Positions 5,338-5,472 of a stretch of DNA of 5,472 bases are shown piece by piece. The DNA is from an uncultured Oscillospiraceae bacterium. GTDB lineage: Bacteria > Bacillota > Clostridia > Oscillospirales > Oscillospiraceae. Made by a program: the position numbers and the translations under genes. Below the pieces are notes generated by a model. The model was given only the letters and a program-made list of their open reading frames with translations. It did no database searches and was not told the DNA's origin. Where the stretch lies: the NCBI GenBank assembly GCA_934567115.1, contig CAKTJA010000094.1, positions 1 through 5,472 of the forward strand. Direction: 5' to 3'. Every line of letters starts with the position of its first letter. Positions within the stretch are counted from its first letter, which is position 1.

Positions 5338-5472
5338 TCAGACGTTGCCGATGGTGGCGACCATGACGGCCTTGATGGTGTGCATGCGGTTCTCCGCCTC
5401 GTCGAACACCTTGGAGTTCGGGGAGAGGAACACCTCGTCGGTGACCTCGCGGATGTCGTAGCCGAGCTCCAT
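5338..5472 (-). CDS. argF: Ornithine carbamoyltransferase, C-terminal 44 residues (partial)
   Basis: The minus strand encodes the conserved end of ornithine carbamoyltransferase and stops with TGA at 5338-5340. The enzyme makes citrulline from ornithine and carbamoyl phosphate in the cytoplasm, in arginine synthesis or, run in reverse, in the arginine deiminase pathway. The diagnostic segment is EVTDEVF, then [19 protein letters not shown]. The Arg in [11 protein letters not shown] corresponds to the C-terminal active-site arginine known from E. coli OTCase. The Met at the window edge is almost certainly internal, since about 270-290 residues, including the carbamoyl phosphate site and the HCLP motif, lie outside. 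The family tail fits OTCase better than aspartate or putrescine carbamoyltransferase. Whether it is the anabolic (argF) or catabolic (arcB) form cannot be told from this piece. Confidence 0.9.
   Translation of the reverse strand: MELGYDIREVTDEVFLSPNSKVFDEAENRMHTIKAVMVATIGNV

Overview
The window suggests a moderately GC-rich Clostridia, most likely of the Oscillospiraceae type (Oscillibacter or Flavonifractor-like). This is an inference from three things: a secreted SLH-domain protein with Big2 Ig-like modules, strong purine-rich ribosome binding sites (GGAGG), and long GC-rich intrinsic terminators. No marker gene fixes the genus.

Layout. Positions 1-45 hold the 5' half of a tRNA-Pro (anticodon UGG) on the minus strand, cut by the window edge. 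Positions 46-479 hold no gene I can support, only a plausible tRNA promoter, a short direct repeat and a few small hairpins. A good sigma-A-like promoter (480-508, plus strand) is followed by a leader of about 290 nt. That leader has a hairpin, an intrinsic-terminator-like element (696-730) and mutually exclusive pairings just before a strong ribosome binding site. The leader precedes a 1055-residue secreted cell-surface protein (802-3969). It has a signal peptide, three SLH domains, a beta-rich stalk, a Gly/Ser hinge, two near-duplicate Big2 domains, a SwmB-like module and an unassigned C-terminal region. A clear terminator (3990-4022) closes it.

A second transcription unit starts with a consensus TTGACA promoter (4083-4111) and encodes a 298-residue LysR-family regulator (4158-5054). 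At the right edge, on the minus strand, lie the last 44 codons of an ornithine carbamoyltransferase (argF-like, 5338-5472), convergent with the regulator.

The 283-bp gap between these convergent genes is the most unusual part of the window. It holds five hairpins, including two copies of one terminator-type element in opposite orientations. Each copy has its T-rich tail on the strand of the farther gene. The two transcripts are therefore predicted to cross and overlap by roughly 235 bp. I found no mobile element, CRISPR array or multi-gene defence-like system. The genes here look like ordinary chromosomal housekeeping and surface functions, with interesting non-coding structure around them.
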